Assembly (NCBI GenBank): GCA_016858145.1
Contig: JAEHOE010000026.1
Span: 992,001 to 1,056,000, forward strand
Reading direction: 5' to 3'
Length of the DNA stretch: 64,000 nt
Origin: Edaphochlamys debaryana
Taxonomy: Eukaryota > Chlorophyta > Chlorophyceae > Chlamydomonadales
The translations under genes were made by a program, and so were the position numbers. The notes beneath the pieces are model-generated. The model was given only the letters and a program-made list of their open reading frames with translations. It did no database searches and was not told the origin of the DNA. Shown here in pieces: positions 47,301-60,500 of this stretch. Positions within the stretch are counted from its first letter, which is position 1, and every line of letters starts with the position of its first letter.

Positions 47301-49309
47301 CAAGATGTGTGGTGAGCGGGGTCAGGCGGGGAACGGAGTTGGGAAAGGGCGGAGAGGAGCTTGCGCAGGCTTTGGGTTTGGGCAGGGGCGTCAGAGCCGG
47401 AGAGGTCAATGCCGGCCTTTAGCGCATGCGTGCCATGAGTGCCTCCCGCCTTGTCCGCTGCCCCCTGCCCCGCGTCGTGCCCCGCACGTTTACGGCACTG
47501 CCGTATTGCCGTACCTGCATGTCGATCAGCAGATCCGCGCCGTTGTGCGCCGCCTGGTGCACCAGCGCCTGATGTGTGGGGGGGGGGCGGGATTCGGGAT
47601 TCGGGGTTCGGGATTCGGGATTCGGAATCAGGTGCTGCGGGGCTTCGGCCGCGGCCGGGTCGCTCTCTGCCCCAACACCCCCATCCTTGCCCTCGACTCC
47701 TAAGACCTCCTCCCCAAACGCTCCCCGAGACACTCCCCAAGTCCCGGGCGCCCTCCACCAAACCCCGCCGCCACCCCACCCACCTGCGGCAACACGACCT
47801 GCCCAAACCCCGGCCGGACGCACTGCGGCGACGGCAGCCGCACCGCCAGCGGCGGCAGCCCCATGCCCGGCGGCGTCACGCACGATCCGCCGCCGCGCGG
47901 CGGCGACGCCTGCATCGGCGACGGCGTGGCGACCGGCGACGGCGACGACTGCTGCGGCAGCTGCGGCACCACCGCCGCCGCCGCGGCGGCGGCGCTCGCC
48001 AGCGCTGCCGCCGCCGCCAGGCCGCGGGGTAGGGAGCTGCAGGACCCGCGGCCCAGGAAGTCCGCCGCCGTCAGCATGGAGCCGCACGAGCCGACGGTGT
48101 CGACGCCGCCGAGCGAGGACGACGCCAGCTGTCGAGCGGGGCCGCAGCTGGCGCCGCCGCCGGCGGCAGCGGCAGAGCCCAGCTGTCCCAGGCACAGCGC
48201 CGCCACCGGTGTCGGCAGGGAGCTGGGGCCCAGCGCCGCTGACGCGACGGCGGGGCACAGCGTGAACGCAAACGCGCCGGACGCGCTGCTTGCCTCCGGG
48301 CCCGGGCCCGGGCCCAACATGCTGCCGGGCCCGGGCGGGCCCAGGCCGAAGCCGCCCGGGGACGCGCCGGCGGCCGGGGGAACCGCGCCCACAGGGGGCC
48401 CGTTTGGCAGCAGCTGCAGCGCCTGCAGCGCGAGGGCCGTGTTGGTTGCGTTGAGGCACACCGAGCCGTCCGACGCCCGGCGGCTGTTGGCGGCTGACAG
48501 TTGGCTGCAGGCCGCGATCTGGGCGGTTAGCGCGCGCTCCCAGCCCGGCGTGCCGTACTCGAGGGGCGAGGGGTCCACGGAGGCCCCCGTGGCCCCAGCG
48601 GCGGACTCCACGTCTAGTGAGGTGGTGGAGGCGTGGTAGGCGGAGGAGGGCAGCGGCGCGCAGGTGGAGGACGCGCGCCGGCCGACCGAGAACGCACGGT
48701 GGGGCTGCGAAAAGGTGCGCTGGGGCGCACACTTCCCGGTCTGGAAGGGCGCGGAGAGGCGCTGCGGCGGCTCGGACTTGTTCAGTCCGTGGGGGTCCCC
48801 CGGGGACGCGCGGGAGGAGCGGTTGGGGTTGGGCGGGGACGCCCGTGCGCCAATGTCCAGGGACGGCCCGGCGGAGAGCGTCGAGGGCAGAACGTCGCTG
48901 GCGCCTGGTGGAGGAGGCTGCGCGTCCCCCAACGCGAGCTGCGGCGCGCTGTGAGGTGCAGAAACGGGGAGAAGAGCTTACGATATGGTGGCCAAGGACA
49001 GTAGATAAAAAAACAGGGAAGGCGCGGGACAGCAGGGCCCATGCAAAGCCACGGTTCGGTGATTAAGCTGTCGGGGTGCTGACTGTACAGCGCTGGCGTT
49101 CGCCGCTACCAGCGCCACCCAGTCCTTCATCCACATGGCTCTGCGGACCGTGAACCCCCCTCCGGCTTGTCCACAAGTTACCTGTGGTGCTGAAACCCGT
49201 TGCGTCTCCCGGGCTGCGGCTGTTGGGCCACAGCGTGCGGGCCGGCCACGCCGGGGCCAACGGGCGTGTCGTGCGGCGTCGGCTCTTCAAGCGGCGGTAC
49301 AAGCACCAT
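44311..49309 (-). CDS. Serine/threonine protein kinase with long Ser/Gly/Ala-rich N-terminus
   Basis: Eleven exons: 49182-49309, 47784-48948, 47515-47568, 46985-47137, 46622-46739, 46202-46448, 45747-45818, 45503-45563, 45266-45327, 44896-44974 and 44311-44481, about 769 residues. The first ~430 residues are low complexity. The kinase domain starts with ALVHQAAHNGADLLIDMQRD, then the glycine loop LGSGQFGSVFAG, VAIKSLRP (catalytic Lys), EITVLSSLRHDNVVRLLGGC, HRDLKPSNILLN (catalytic loop), ISDFGLSR, GSMAYMAPECWD, SYGVVLWELVTGERPWASCK and the closing RPSIEHIVAELRRML. All key residues are present, so it should be active. The RD loop, LLGGC and ELVTGERPW style fit the TKL-type kinases expanded in volvocine algae. 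An insert of ~60 Ala/Pro-rich residues precedes VLEIALDVALGLQYLHTRS. ATG at 49309 is preferred; in-frame ATG at 49624 is possible. Confidence 0.88.
45159..45255. repeat. Imperfect tandem duplication, GCAAGATGCAGC units
   Basis: Two ~35 bp units, each GCAAGGAT...GCTGCA(T/C)GCAAGATGCAGC, about 60 bp apart, inside a kinase intron (44975-45265). Confidence 0.65.
47591..47631. repeat. GATTCGG heptamer microsatellite
   Basis: Five tandem GATTCGG units with one substitution, plus a degenerate sixth, in the kinase intron 47569-47783. Confidence 0.85.
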
Positions 49310-51940
49310 TATCGGCCGCAGCGGCGCGGTTGAAGCAGCGCTGCAGCGCAGAAGGCATAAGCGAGGGCGCGGGTGAGGAAGCGGTAGCGCGGGCGCGGGA
49401 GACCTGCAGACTAGACCCTGGGGAGGCCGCTCCCGGATGTTTTTTGGGGAAGCTCCGTGCCGCAGCCGTGAGCGCGTACCTGTCCTTGCCGGGCGAGGAC
49501 CTGTCCGGCTGCTCTGCTGTAAGAGACGTGGTTTGCAGGCACTTCTGCGCTTGCTCATTATCGCCGGCTGTCTGCGCCTCCGTTGCATTGCGCTTGAGTA
49601 TGTAACCAGCCGCGTCCCCGACATCTTCTAGAGCAGCTGCGGACGAGCGGCGACCTGGCCAGCATCGGCAGGAGAGCATTGCCCACTGAAGGGCCGTCAG
49701 GCCTAAGGTGAGCCTACGTCATTCATGGACATTCAGGACTACATAGGGTATTGGGCTCCTGTCTTTCCTATTCACACCGGCTTGGTGAATCGATGTGTGC
49801 CGAGCAGATATGTGTTCAGGGTAATTTAGGCATGTGTGCGCGACCCTTTCGACGTGAGTAACTGAGCAAGGGAGAGGGGACAAAGAGCTTTCTGTCCAAC
49901 CGCCCGCATTTGCCACGGATTTTTTCCGCTGTTTGCCAGCGGCCAGCGAATGGCGCCCCCATCGCCAGCTGGCCTTTGATGAGCTTCACATTCCCAATAC
50001 ACACAAAGAGGTGCGCCCCGTTCAGCTCAAGCGCAACTCGGATGCGACGGACGTGCCGAGTCCGGCAGCTCTGCTGACACGCTGCACGGGCCAGCAGCAA
50101 GTCCTTTCAAGCTGGGTGAGTTTCCTAAGCCCTGATTTATGCGGCTCCTTCGCCTTCCGCACGTGAGAACGCGGGAGTCACGGCCCGGAGCCGGAGCCCT
50201 GGCACCACCCCGTGACGCACAGAGCCATGCATAACCTGACCTCTGAGTTTTACTTTAACGTGACCAAAACCCTCACGGCCTGACCACCAGAGGTCCGACA
50301 TTGCGTTCCACATGTCCGCATGTCTTTGAACGCGGCCGCGGCAAGCCCGAACGCGTTGGCACAAAGGCAAGTGACACCTTTCAGGCTCTGAGATGGGCGG
50401 CTCTAGCCGGCCGTTGGCGTGTCTCTGCGTCTTCCCTGCGGCGTAGGTGCGGCAGATGCCGACCCCGGCATCCCGGGGCAGGGCCTGGCCGGTCAGGGAC
50501 ATGCTTCCAAGCTTCTGGACACTCCCTGCCGCCAGTGCGGCTTGGCCACTTTAGAAGGTTTGCCACGCGGTAACCTGTTGGCCTGCCACTCTGCTAACGG
50601 TCACCAGCCCCCGCCCCCCATTAGCCCCTCTGCCCTCACCCCTGCCTCTGCCCTGGCCAAGCACATGCGGCGCATGCTTGAACGCACGCTGCTCATGCCA
50701 CCGGGCGCGATAGGGGCGCGCCATCAGTGTCCCAGAGCAGAGCCAGCGCATGTCATCGAGCGGACCGTGGCGCTTATCTAGTCCATGCTCCCCTTCTCCA
50801 AGTCTACAATCACGCATGCGACACCTGCCTAGGCTCAGTAGGTGGCGCTCTCACGCAACCCCTCCCCTTCTGGAGGCGGTTCCTGGCGGTTCCTGCTGTA
50901 ACCATCGCATCATAGGCTGCCTTCAGCCCTCTTGTCGTCCAGTCCTCAGCGGGCCTCTCTCAAGGCTTCAGCCAAGGAGAGTGAGCTCGCACGCCCAGGA
51001 ATCCCCCCGGCCATGCTGGGATTCCCGGCCCTGGCCCCGCCGCCCCAGGAGGCCGAGGAACGGCGGCACCATTGGCAGCGTGTGGCCCTGGCGTAGCCAA
51101 GTCGTGACTGGCTTCCGTTTGCGTGACGTACATGGTACCCCTCGATGGTACCCCATCCACTGATCCACGTGCGCATGTCCCGCATGCATGACCCCTAAGC
51201 CCACCAGCAGGCAGCCCTAGGGGTGGGCTGCTTCACGCATCCTCACTTAAATTCTTGGCCGCCTGGTGAGGGCCTGGAGCCGCGTGCGCCCTCGTCACTT
51301 GTAGTGTTATTCGCTTCAATTCCTGGTGTGGGGACACCCGGTTGCGAACTGCACACACTTGCAATAGGCCGCAAGCTGCGGGCAGCCGTCCGCAGGGCCT
51401 TCTTGCCCATGCCATCCCTGCCAGCTTTGCCCTGCCATTGCCCCCTCCTCCGCCACCTTCTGCGGTTCCGTGGCCCGCTGCCCATGCACCGCCCCAGCCT
51501 CGGTCACGTTCCTGCGCCTCGCTCCCCACGTGACCTCCCGCAACGCCAAACACAGCCGGTCGGCGACCCCCCGCGGCGACCCCGCGGCCTCCACTTCAAT
51601 ATTTGTCCAATGCGGCCATCAGAGACGACCAGGAAAGCGCATAGCACAAGCTTGTCTCGGCATGGGGAGCCCATCGTGTCAAGCCACGCAACGTGCATCA
51701 TGGCGTCGCAGGTGTATCGGTCCCAGCAGCCCCGGCCGGCCCCTCAACAATGACACGACACGACACGGCACCGTACCCCACGCGCTGAGAAGAACCTATG
51801 TGAAAGGGTACCCTAGAAACCCCGGCCGGCCCTTCAACAACGACGGTGCCGCTGGACCACCATGCCACGGCACCGAACTCCACGCTCGTAGAAGCCCAGC
51901 GGTTCTCCGTCTCTGGTCCGCGACCGACATGCACCCAGCC
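49310..51940. other. Spacer between kinase start and F-box/LRR-like stop
   Basis: Upstream region of the kinase and 3' flank of the F-box/LRR-like gene. Open frames lack family motifs. An imperfect tandem repeat lies at 51727-51890. No gene is supported. Confidence 0.4.
51727..51890. repeat. Imperfect ~105 bp tandem duplication
   Basis: CCCCGGCCGGCCC(C/T)TCAACAA occurs at about 51731 and 51820, each followed by a related GACACGGCACCG...CCCACGC segment and a GAGAAG or GTAGAAG end. Confidence 0.65.
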
Positions 51941-54078
51941 TCAGAGGAACCAGCCCCAAGGTGCCACGGTGGCAGGCAGGCCCTCCAGTAGGACCAGCAC
52001 CCGCAGCGCCCACTCCACCCGCTGCTGCAGGCTGGGCCCTCCCTCGCCCACGCAGCTGGCAGCCCACAGCTCGCTCATGACCTGACGGGCGGGAGCGGGA
52101 GCGGCGGGGAGCAGGAATCGGCATGCGAGGGATGCAATAGCACTGGACCGTGGGCATGCAAAGCGCAGGTGGTTGACCAGAGGGCCCCTGCGCCTAGGCA
52201 TGTGCAGCGCCCGCGGCCTCACCTCGCCCAGGCCCCACCCCAGGGCGTCATGCCACGAGTATGTAGAGCGGGGGTTCCACGCACGAGCCGCCTCGCTCCC
52301 GCCCCCGGCAGCAACCACCGCTGCGGCGACTGCCTGGGCTGCACCCGGGAGATCGGTGACTTTGATCAGCACAGCGGAGGCGCATGGCAGTGGGGTAATC
52401 TTGGTTACGAGCGGGGCCCTGGCGGGCAGCGAGGCTCCTGCTGCCGAGGCGCGTGCCTGCCGCTCCAGCTCCACCGCCCAAGCAGTGACGGCGGCGCTCC
52501 TTCGGGGCTGCTCCAGCGCACCGGCGGCGGCAGGGCCCCGCACGAGGAAGATGCGGCCGCCCCGCAGGTCTCCACCGCCGTCGTCTGTCCCGCCGTTGGC
52601 ACCAGCCCCAGCAGGGGCGGTGGTGATGCGCTGCAGGGCCATCCGCACGAGCTCCTCGGGGGAGGGGAGGTCCGGTGGCTGGCCGCATGAGGGGAGGTGG
52701 GACATTGGGGGCCGAGGCAGCCGGATGTCCACGGAAGGGTGGCAGCTCAGGACAAACGTGTCGACCGGTCCCAAGGCCGCCAGAGCGCTGCAGACGTCCG
52801 CAGCACTGTGCTGCTCCTCCGCTGCCAGTTTCTCCACACACGCTCGGTCGCTGCTCCGCCAAAGCTCCAGGAGGGGCGAGACGTTGGCGGCGTTCCGGCC
52901 GTCTGCCGACAGGCTACTTACGGAGAGGCTCTCCAGCCGCTCGCCTGGCCCCAGGCAAGGCAGCAGCTTGTCTTCCGCCAGAGCTGCTAGCTCTGCCAGC
53001 TCCAACGAATGAAGCTTGGCTGACACCATGCGCCCACCCGACAGCCCAAAGGTGCCATAGAGGCTGAACCCGAGCGTAGACATGTCATCTGGGTCGCGAA
53101 GGGCGAGTTTAAGCGTGCGCACTGAGCGGGGCAGCTGATGCAGCAAGGCTGGAACTGCGGGACCCTCCCCCAGGTCCAGCCCATGCAACGTCATGTGCAG
53201 CGTCTCGAGCCGGGAAAGGTGGCCGATGCTGGTGGCTGCTGGCAGCGTCAGGGCATGGCGCGAAGAGCCCTGATCCCAAAGCTTGAGGCTGCGCAGGCTG
53301 CCCGCCAGCGCCTCCACGCCGGTCAGGCCGGGAACGCCGGGCAGCTCCAGCTCCTCCAGCGTGCCCAGGGCCGCCAGGGCTGGGTCGATGTGGGTCGATT
53401 ATGGGCACGGGTTCAACAGTCAGCATCGTGTGGCCATCTTGCACTCAGCTACGGAACGGTCGCCAGGTGCACCGCCGTTTGCCGCCCCGCGTTACGCAAG
53501 CGCAAGGCTTCACCTGTGTATGCCTCCCCCGCGTCTCCCGGGGTCCATGTTGCAGGCAGGTTATGTAGGTTGAGGCTCCGCAGACCCGGCAGCGAAGCCG
53601 CCAGGGCGCCCACTGCCTCGCCAGAGACGGCGGGGCACGGGGACTTGTGGTCCGCGGGGGTCACCAAGAGGTCCGTGACGCGCCGCCGCACGGGCTCCGG
53701 CAGCTCCTGGAAACCCGCTGGTAAGAGAGAGTCGATGCAGCCTGGGGCCGTAGCTGGGAGCGTAGGTAGCAGCCCTAGGCCGCCCCGGCGACCCCAGCGA
53801 GCGAGCGAAGCGAGCGGCTCCGTGACTGCGCCGTCCTCCCGCAGCTGGAGGGTCAGGCGGCCCGAGAAGCGGACGTTTGCATCCACGAGGTCCCGTAGCG
53901 CCCGGCACGTGGCGCGGAGGGGCCCAGCGCGGCGGTCTCTGGTATGCAGCTTATCCATGAGCGCCTCCACCGCGGACGCGTCGATTTGCCGAAGGACATC
54001 CTCCAGCGTCACACGCTCGGCCTCCGGCGCCTCTTCAGACCGTTCATAGACTATTACCGGTTCTACGAGATGTGCCAT
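51941..54078 (-). CDS. F-box/leucine-rich-repeat-like protein
   Basis: Three exons: 53496-54078, 52223-53379 and 51941-52081, about 626 residues. The last intron (52082-52222) is a multiple of three and open, so an intron-retained reading is also possible, but strong GT and AG sites frame it. Residues ~20-70 (VTLEDVLRQIDASAVEALMD, then GPLRATCRALRDLVDANVR) follow the F-box plan of an acidic helix and a C-R-x-L-R-D-L-V helix. Leucine-rich segments follow: LPGLRSLNLHNLP, TLEELELPGVPGL, GSLRSLKLWD, LSRLETLHMTLHG and ERLESLSVSSLS. F-box/LRR proteins recruit substrates to SCF ubiquitin ligases; that role is inferred only. The C-terminal third has no recognised domain. Confidence 0.65.
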
Positions 54079-54572
54079 TGCGCAGAAAGCTTACAGCGCT
54101 TTGAGTCGCGAGGGGCTTCAGAGAGATCTTGCTCTGCGCGCCAAAGCAGCTGGCTTCGGCTTTGTCTCTGTACTATGTCTGTATCTCTACATGCATGTTC
54201 CGTTACAGCGAGTCAGGGCTGCGCTTTGGACGACCCTGCCTCTCCCCGTCTTCTACTTGTTCCGTTACATCATCGTTCCTCATCCCGACACCTCCGGAGG
54301 CCTCGAGCAATCGGGACGCTGCACGGCCCTGGAGTGTCAGGGTATGTGGGTCTCCTGGCCCGGTGTCTCTCCGCCATGTCAAAGTGCTCTTCGTGCCGTG
54401 CGCGTGGAGCATCCCGTGAGCATCCCTTGACCGCCCTCCCCACATCATCCTCAGTTCCGTCCAGCTCAGGATGTCACCCCATGCCACCATGCTGTCTGCC
54501 GTAAACCCTCCTAGTGAGACACGCTCAATAACAGCCCGGTCCGACGCCGTCAGTCAGTAAGAACACCCCCCC
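54079..54572. other. Spacer with candidate AQR poly(A) signals
   Basis: 494 bp between the AQR stop and the next minus-strand gene. TTACA (TGTAA on the minus strand) occurs at about 54265-54269 and 54203-54207, some 300-370 bases past the AQR stop. The rest should contain the promoter of the F-box/LRR-like gene. Confidence 0.5.
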
Positions 54573-57500
54573 TTACTCCTCCATTGCCGCGCCCGCGTCG
54601 CCCGCTTGCCCCGCCCCTCCCTCCTCCGCCTTCTTCGCCTCCTCCCCGCCCTCCGCCACCGCCGCCTCCTTGGCCTCGCCCTCCTTGGCGCCCTCCGCCC
54701 CCACGCCCTCCTTCCCAGTCTCCGCCCCAGCGCCCTCCGCCTTCGCTGCCTCCGCCTTCGCAGCCGCCGCTGCCGCCTCCGCGGCCTCCTCTTCGGCCGC
54801 CGCCTTGTCCGCCGCCGCCTGCTCCTCAGCCGCCGCCGCCTCGGCCGCCGCCTGCTGCGCCTGCGGACAAGGGACGTGGCCAGAAGAGAAGGGTTCAGCA
54901 AGATCGTCGCAGCCGTATCGCTCTTTATACCTCGGTGCACATGTGTTGCTTGTAGCCTCGCCTCTGGCCCGTCCTCCTCCCCGTCAATCAGACCTTCCGC
55001 CCCTCTGCCGTACCCCGTACCGCCTGTACCGCCCCACCTGGTACGCCGCGTACTGCGCCGCGTACTGCTCCTCCCAGATGGCCGACACGAGGGCCGACAT
55101 GGCCTCCACGCCCGGCATGAGGTCGTGCTGGCAGGGCTCGTTCAGGCCACGTGTGCACGAGCCGTACGACTCGCCCTGCGGCGGGTTTCGGGTTTGCGAC
55201 GACATATGGTTAGTTAGGGCAACAGCGAGGGCCTGGTTCTCTCAACGCAGACCGCCAAGCCCGCTGAGGGCGCGGCTCCTTCTCCTCGCCATTCTGATGC
55301 TCGCTCCCAGCACACTTCCCAGCACTCTCCCCCGCTCCCCCACCTTGACCAGCGCCAGCTGCGTGGGCCTCGCCAGCAGCTGCTTGAAGGTGGGCTGCAG
55401 CTCGTAGCAGTTGCCAAACAGCTCCCTGGGGGGTGAGGGGGTATGCGGGTGTGGGGGTGAGGATGTCCATGGGAGCGTCGGGTTGGGGGGCGGGTGAGAG
55501 CGAGTGCAAAGCAGTGAGTGCGAGGGCAAATCAAACCCACATGAGGTTCTAGCCGCACGCAGTACCACGAGTGCGCGTCGAAGTGCGTGTGTAACCGAAG
55601 CAGCCCTGCCCCTGCAGCCCACCCCGCCCATCAACCCTCCCCAACCCCTGCCACGCACTTGCGCCCGAACACGTAGAGCCCCAGGCGGCTGCGGCTCATG
55701 GCCACCACCAGGCGCCGCACGTCGCGCAGGTGGCCCACGGTCCGCGAGCGCACGAGCGAGAGCAGGATGTAGTCGTTCTGGGCGCCCTGGTACTTGTCCA
55801 CGGTCGCGATCTGGCGTGGGGAGCAGGCGGGGAGGACGGGGAAGGAGGGGGGTTCAGGATTACGACACGATTAGCCGCTTGTCTTGCCGCACCCGTGTGC
55901 CCCCATCCCCACACGGCAGCACTGGTAATGCCAGAATGGACCGATGCCGCGTGCGAGGAGGGCGGCGCCCCCAAACGACGGATGCAGCCCGGTCTGTAGC
56001 CCGAGGGCGCGGAGCCCCCGCTCACCCGGTGCGGGCGGCCGAACTGCGGGTAGGGCGCGCAGCGCTGCTCGATCACGTCCCGCAGCAGCGCCTTCTGTCC
56101 GTTGTAGGTGGTGAGGATGGAGATCTTGTGCGCGGGGTAGCCCATGAGGCGCATGAACATGAAGACCGCCACCACGTACTCGGCCTCGCCCAGGTTCTGG
56201 TAGAAGTAGGGGAAGGGCTCCGACTCGCCTGGGGGTGGGGTGGGGTTTGGGGGTTGTGGATCGAGGACGGGATGGATTGGAAGGAGGGCTCGGGGCAAGG
56301 GCTCGGGGCAAGGGGTGGAGGTGAGGCGGATACAGTAGAGTCCATGCGTGTGTCGGGGTCGAGCCTGTGTGAATGAGCGCACCCTGTCGCGGAACCCCCC
56401 TCCCCCTGCTCACCTCGCCCCATGTAGTCCGGCACGTCGATCAGTTGGTAGTCGAAGGCAAAGCCCGGGTTGGCCTGGGGGGTGGGGGTGGGCGGGTGGG
56501 GGTGGTTGTTGCTGAGCGGGATCGCGCCGGCGCCAGGGGGCGTGGGGGTGTAAGGGACAGGGCGGGTCAAGGGACAAGTACCGCGCTTGCGGCCCGCAGG
56601 TACTCGAGGAAGGACACACTGAGAAGGACGCACAGCCGCAGCCAGTCCACCCCGCACGAAGGTCCCCTGCACGCCACCGCCAGCCCCAACCCCGCCAGCG
56701 CCACAGCCCCTGCCGCCTCAGCTCCACCGCCCAAGCGGCCCGCACCTGCGCGAACGCCGGCAGCTGCTGCACGGCCGGCAGGTCCCCCAGGGCCTTGTAG
56801 CGCCAGTTGTAGAGCTTGGCCAGGGAGGCGCGGGCGCGGCCCTAGGGGGGGGAAACATGGGAACATGGGTAGGAAGGTGGGGTTGCAAGGTGAGCGAGAG
56901 CAACAAGGGGGTACTGGATGCGGATGCGTGGCAGGCAGCCAGGCCTGCCCGCCCCGAAGCTGGGTAACCCCGCCAGCCCGAGGCAGCATGCAAGGCAGTG
57001 AGCGCCTCCCCTCCACCCCCCCAGCCCCCGTTCCCTCCCACCCCCCACCGCCCCCCCACCTGCATGTCCAGCTGCACGTAGGGGGTGCCCAGGCGGATGA
57101 AGCGCGTGAAGAGCGACTGGTCCAGGTGGCTGGGGGGGTGGGGGGGGTGAGGGGGGAGGGCGCGAGGGGAACAGTGGTATCAGTACTGCGGCATGCTCCT
57201 CTTGACGCTACGACAAGGACCGTACGGTACACGCGCCGGTTTCGGTGCCCCCCCCACTTGCTCCTGCTCCCCACCCACCCACCCACCCCACCCCCACCCC
57301 CTAACCCCACCTGTACTTCTGGAAGGCCTGGTTCTTGACCACGGGCGGCAGCTGGTGGTGGTCGCCGATGAAGATGACGCGCTTGAGCCGGGACACGCCG
57401 TCCTCGGGCTTCTGAGGGGGGCAGGTGAGGGGGGGTGAGGGTAAAGGAATGGAGGGGGGAGAGTGAAGGGGGGCAGGAGGTGGGGTGGGTGCAGGAAGAG

Positions 57501-60500
57501 CGACAAGGACACGAGAGGAGGGCATGGGAATCCTCAGCGGGGGATCCGGGCCCAGCCGAAACGCGTTGGAGACGGTGACGCCAGCGGAAACAATGTTCAT
57601 TTCCCCGCCCCTCCCCGTTCCCGCTCGCCTGCAGCAGCATGGGGATGAAGGTCTCGATCTCCAGGATCTGCGCCGCCTCCTCCATGAGCAGATTGTCGTA
57701 CTTGAAGGCCAGCTGCAGGAACTCGCGGCGCTTGAGGGCGGCGTGGGTGCAGGTCATGGCCACGATCTTGGCCTGAGGGGGGGAGAGGGAGTTAACGGGA
57801 AAGGACGGGAACAAGCGTCGGTGGGAGGTAACAGAGGTTGCCAGGGCGACGTCAGCAGAGCCCCGGCAGCTGGCTTGTCAGGCTGCGCAACGGCTTCGCG
57901 CGGGCATCCCTCCCTTTCTTTCCAACACGGCTCCACACTTGCCTGGCTTCCCCCACCCACCCCATGTCCCCGTCCCCTCCCACCTGCTTGGTGGACAGGT
58001 AGTTGACGCGGTCCGCCTGGCCCTTGAGGATCTCAAAGGCGCGGCACTCCTCCAGCTCCTGGGGGGTGGGTGGGGCGGTGGTTGGGCGGTGGGGGCGGGG
58101 GTGGAAAGTTAGTGGTGGTGGCGGGGTGGTGGGGGCACGGTGAGACGGCCGTCAGGTGGCGGACGCGAGGGGGCGTGGAGCGCGGGGTCGGCGAGGGCTG
58201 CAGGAGGAGCGATTGCTGGCACGTGGCACGTGCCCAGGCAGGCGCAGGGGCCCGGGGTCCCGCGCACCCAGCCCACCTGGAAGAGGGTCTTGAGGTGGCG
58301 GAAGCAGCCGCGGGCGCGCTCCATGTCCTGAGGGGGCGGGGGGGGGGCAAGGTAGGAAGGTCAGGAGACTGGTCGGCCAGGAGGTCTCAACCGCCCTCGC
58401 GAATACACCCCACCATCTCCCAGTGTTCCGAACCGCCTCACCCCAGCGCAGGACTCAACCAGCCCGTCTAACCCCACACACCGATCCCTCACGAACATAC
58501 CCCACCATAACAGTGTCTGCCCGACCCCAACGCTTTCAAGCAGCGCCTCGTCAGATGGGCCTCCACACCCCGTCCCGTCACGATCTCGATCGCCCTTACA
58601 CCTGGGCGAGCCCATTCCCCACCACACAGGCCCCCTTCCCCCAACCGCATCCCCCCCACAGCGCTCACCGTGTCCCAGTCCTTGCCGGCGAAGATGGGCT
58701 GCGGCGCGTCCGCGAAGTACTCCCTGAAGGGGAAGAGCTCGCCCACCAGGGCCGCAGCGCCGCCGCCGGCCCGCGCCCGGTCCGCCGCCGCGCAGAACTT
58801 CTCCCACCTGCTGAGCACGTGCAGCAGCCAGAAGTAGCCGGCGGACTCGCAGGTGTAGGCCACGGACTCGGCCTCGGGCTGGGGTGGAGAGGGTGGGAGG
58901 GGAAGGGTGGGGCGAGGGGTTGGGGGCTGTTTGAAGCGTATGAGAGTGAGGGCAGCTAGCGGGATGGAGGATGGGTGGGACAGCGGAGGTGTACGGTGTG
59001 GCCGGCCGACCAACCCACAACCCTCTATCCCTTCATCCCCGCTCCCCACCCCCATCCAACATCTTCCCCCCCCAGCCCCCGCACCCACCACGCCCAGCTG
59101 CCTCGCCATCTTCTCCACCTCCGCCAGCAGCTCCAGCCTCCTGGCCAGCATGGCGTTCACGCGGCCCACGCGGCTGAAGTCCTGCTCCGTGTCCAGCTCG
59201 GCCTCGCCCATGCCTGGGGGAGAGGGGGGGGGAAGGGGAATGGGAGGGAGGCATGATAGGGGGTTAAGGGTAGGGAATGGGGTTTGAGGCAAGATGGTGT
59301 GAGCTGGCCGTGAACGATGAGAGTGCACAGCGCTACTAGCCAGCCCGCGGTGCACAGTGCTCTTGGGTGTGAAACGGGTAGGGTAGCGAGCGGGGTGTCG
59401 TTGGGTAGGGTAGGCGGGGTGAATAGGGTCTGGTGACTTATGCATGCGGTGCCGATGGCTCACCCAGGCGCAGCAGGTAGCGCTCCGGCACGTCCCGCTC
59501 CATGATCTTGGAGAACAGGTCGTTGAGGGCCTGGGGGGGTGAGGTTCGGGGATGGGGGAGGGTTCAGGGCTGGGTTCAGAGGTATGTTCGGGGATTCAGC
59601 TCGGTGAGGTTTGTGGGGGCGTGGGCAGCCCATGGGCGCTGTGGATCAATTGGTCATGCGCGGACCGAGGTTACAAAGAGTCTATAGATTCGCGCCTCCT
59701 CCTGACGCCGGGTGTTTGTGCCGTGTCACCCTCAAGGCGAGCAGCCAGCGCCCCCCCTGCCCCCCCACCTGGTTGGAGTGCGTGATGAGCAGCGTGCGCT
59801 GGCCCGGGCAGTTGTGGTAGAGCACCGTCATGATCTGCACGGCCGTGTCGGTCTTGCCGGTGCCGGGGGGGCCCACCACCATGGTCAGGCCGGGCTGCAC
59901 GCCGCTGGCAATGGCCTCCACCTGATGGGGGGGGAGGGGGGGGGAAAGGGATAGAATGAAGGGAATTGGGGGTGGGTGGCGCAGGCTTGCGTTGTGGGGC
60001 TGCTGATGCAAGCCGGGGAAGCGCAGGCGCGGCGAAGGAGCAGGCGTGGGTCGTGTTGTGTTGCAGAGGCTGCTCGCGACAATGTAGGGCAGAAAACCCA
60101 GGCGCAGCGGTTGGAAGACCCGGTGCTTCCCATCCGCCCCCCCCCCCAGTGCCCCACCTGCACGGGCGTGAACCGCACGGCGTTCCTCCGCGGCTGGTCC
60201 TGCGGGGGACACGATGACACGAAGGGAGAGGGGTCAAGCACCCGCCGGCACCACGGGACCGACTGCACGCCTGTGCTTTCGAAACCCGCACGCCGGACTA
60301 AACCGGACTGCACCGGCCCGGATCGGACTGGACCAAAACCGGACCGGACCGCACCTGCGGGTAGGGCCCCGGGTCGGGCGGCACGTACGACTCCACCACC
60401 AGCTCCCCGGGGGCGGGGCCGGAGGGGGGGGCGGGGGCGGGCGGGGCGCCCTCGGGCGGCGCGGGGCCGGTGGGGAAGGTGACGCGGAAGGGCGGCACGG

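Noticed and set aside
51504..51701. Minus-strand frame with VLCAFLVVSDGRIGQILKW
   Set aside because: Briefly suspected as a transposase relic, but no catalytic motif, terminal repeats or flanking coding sequence were seen.
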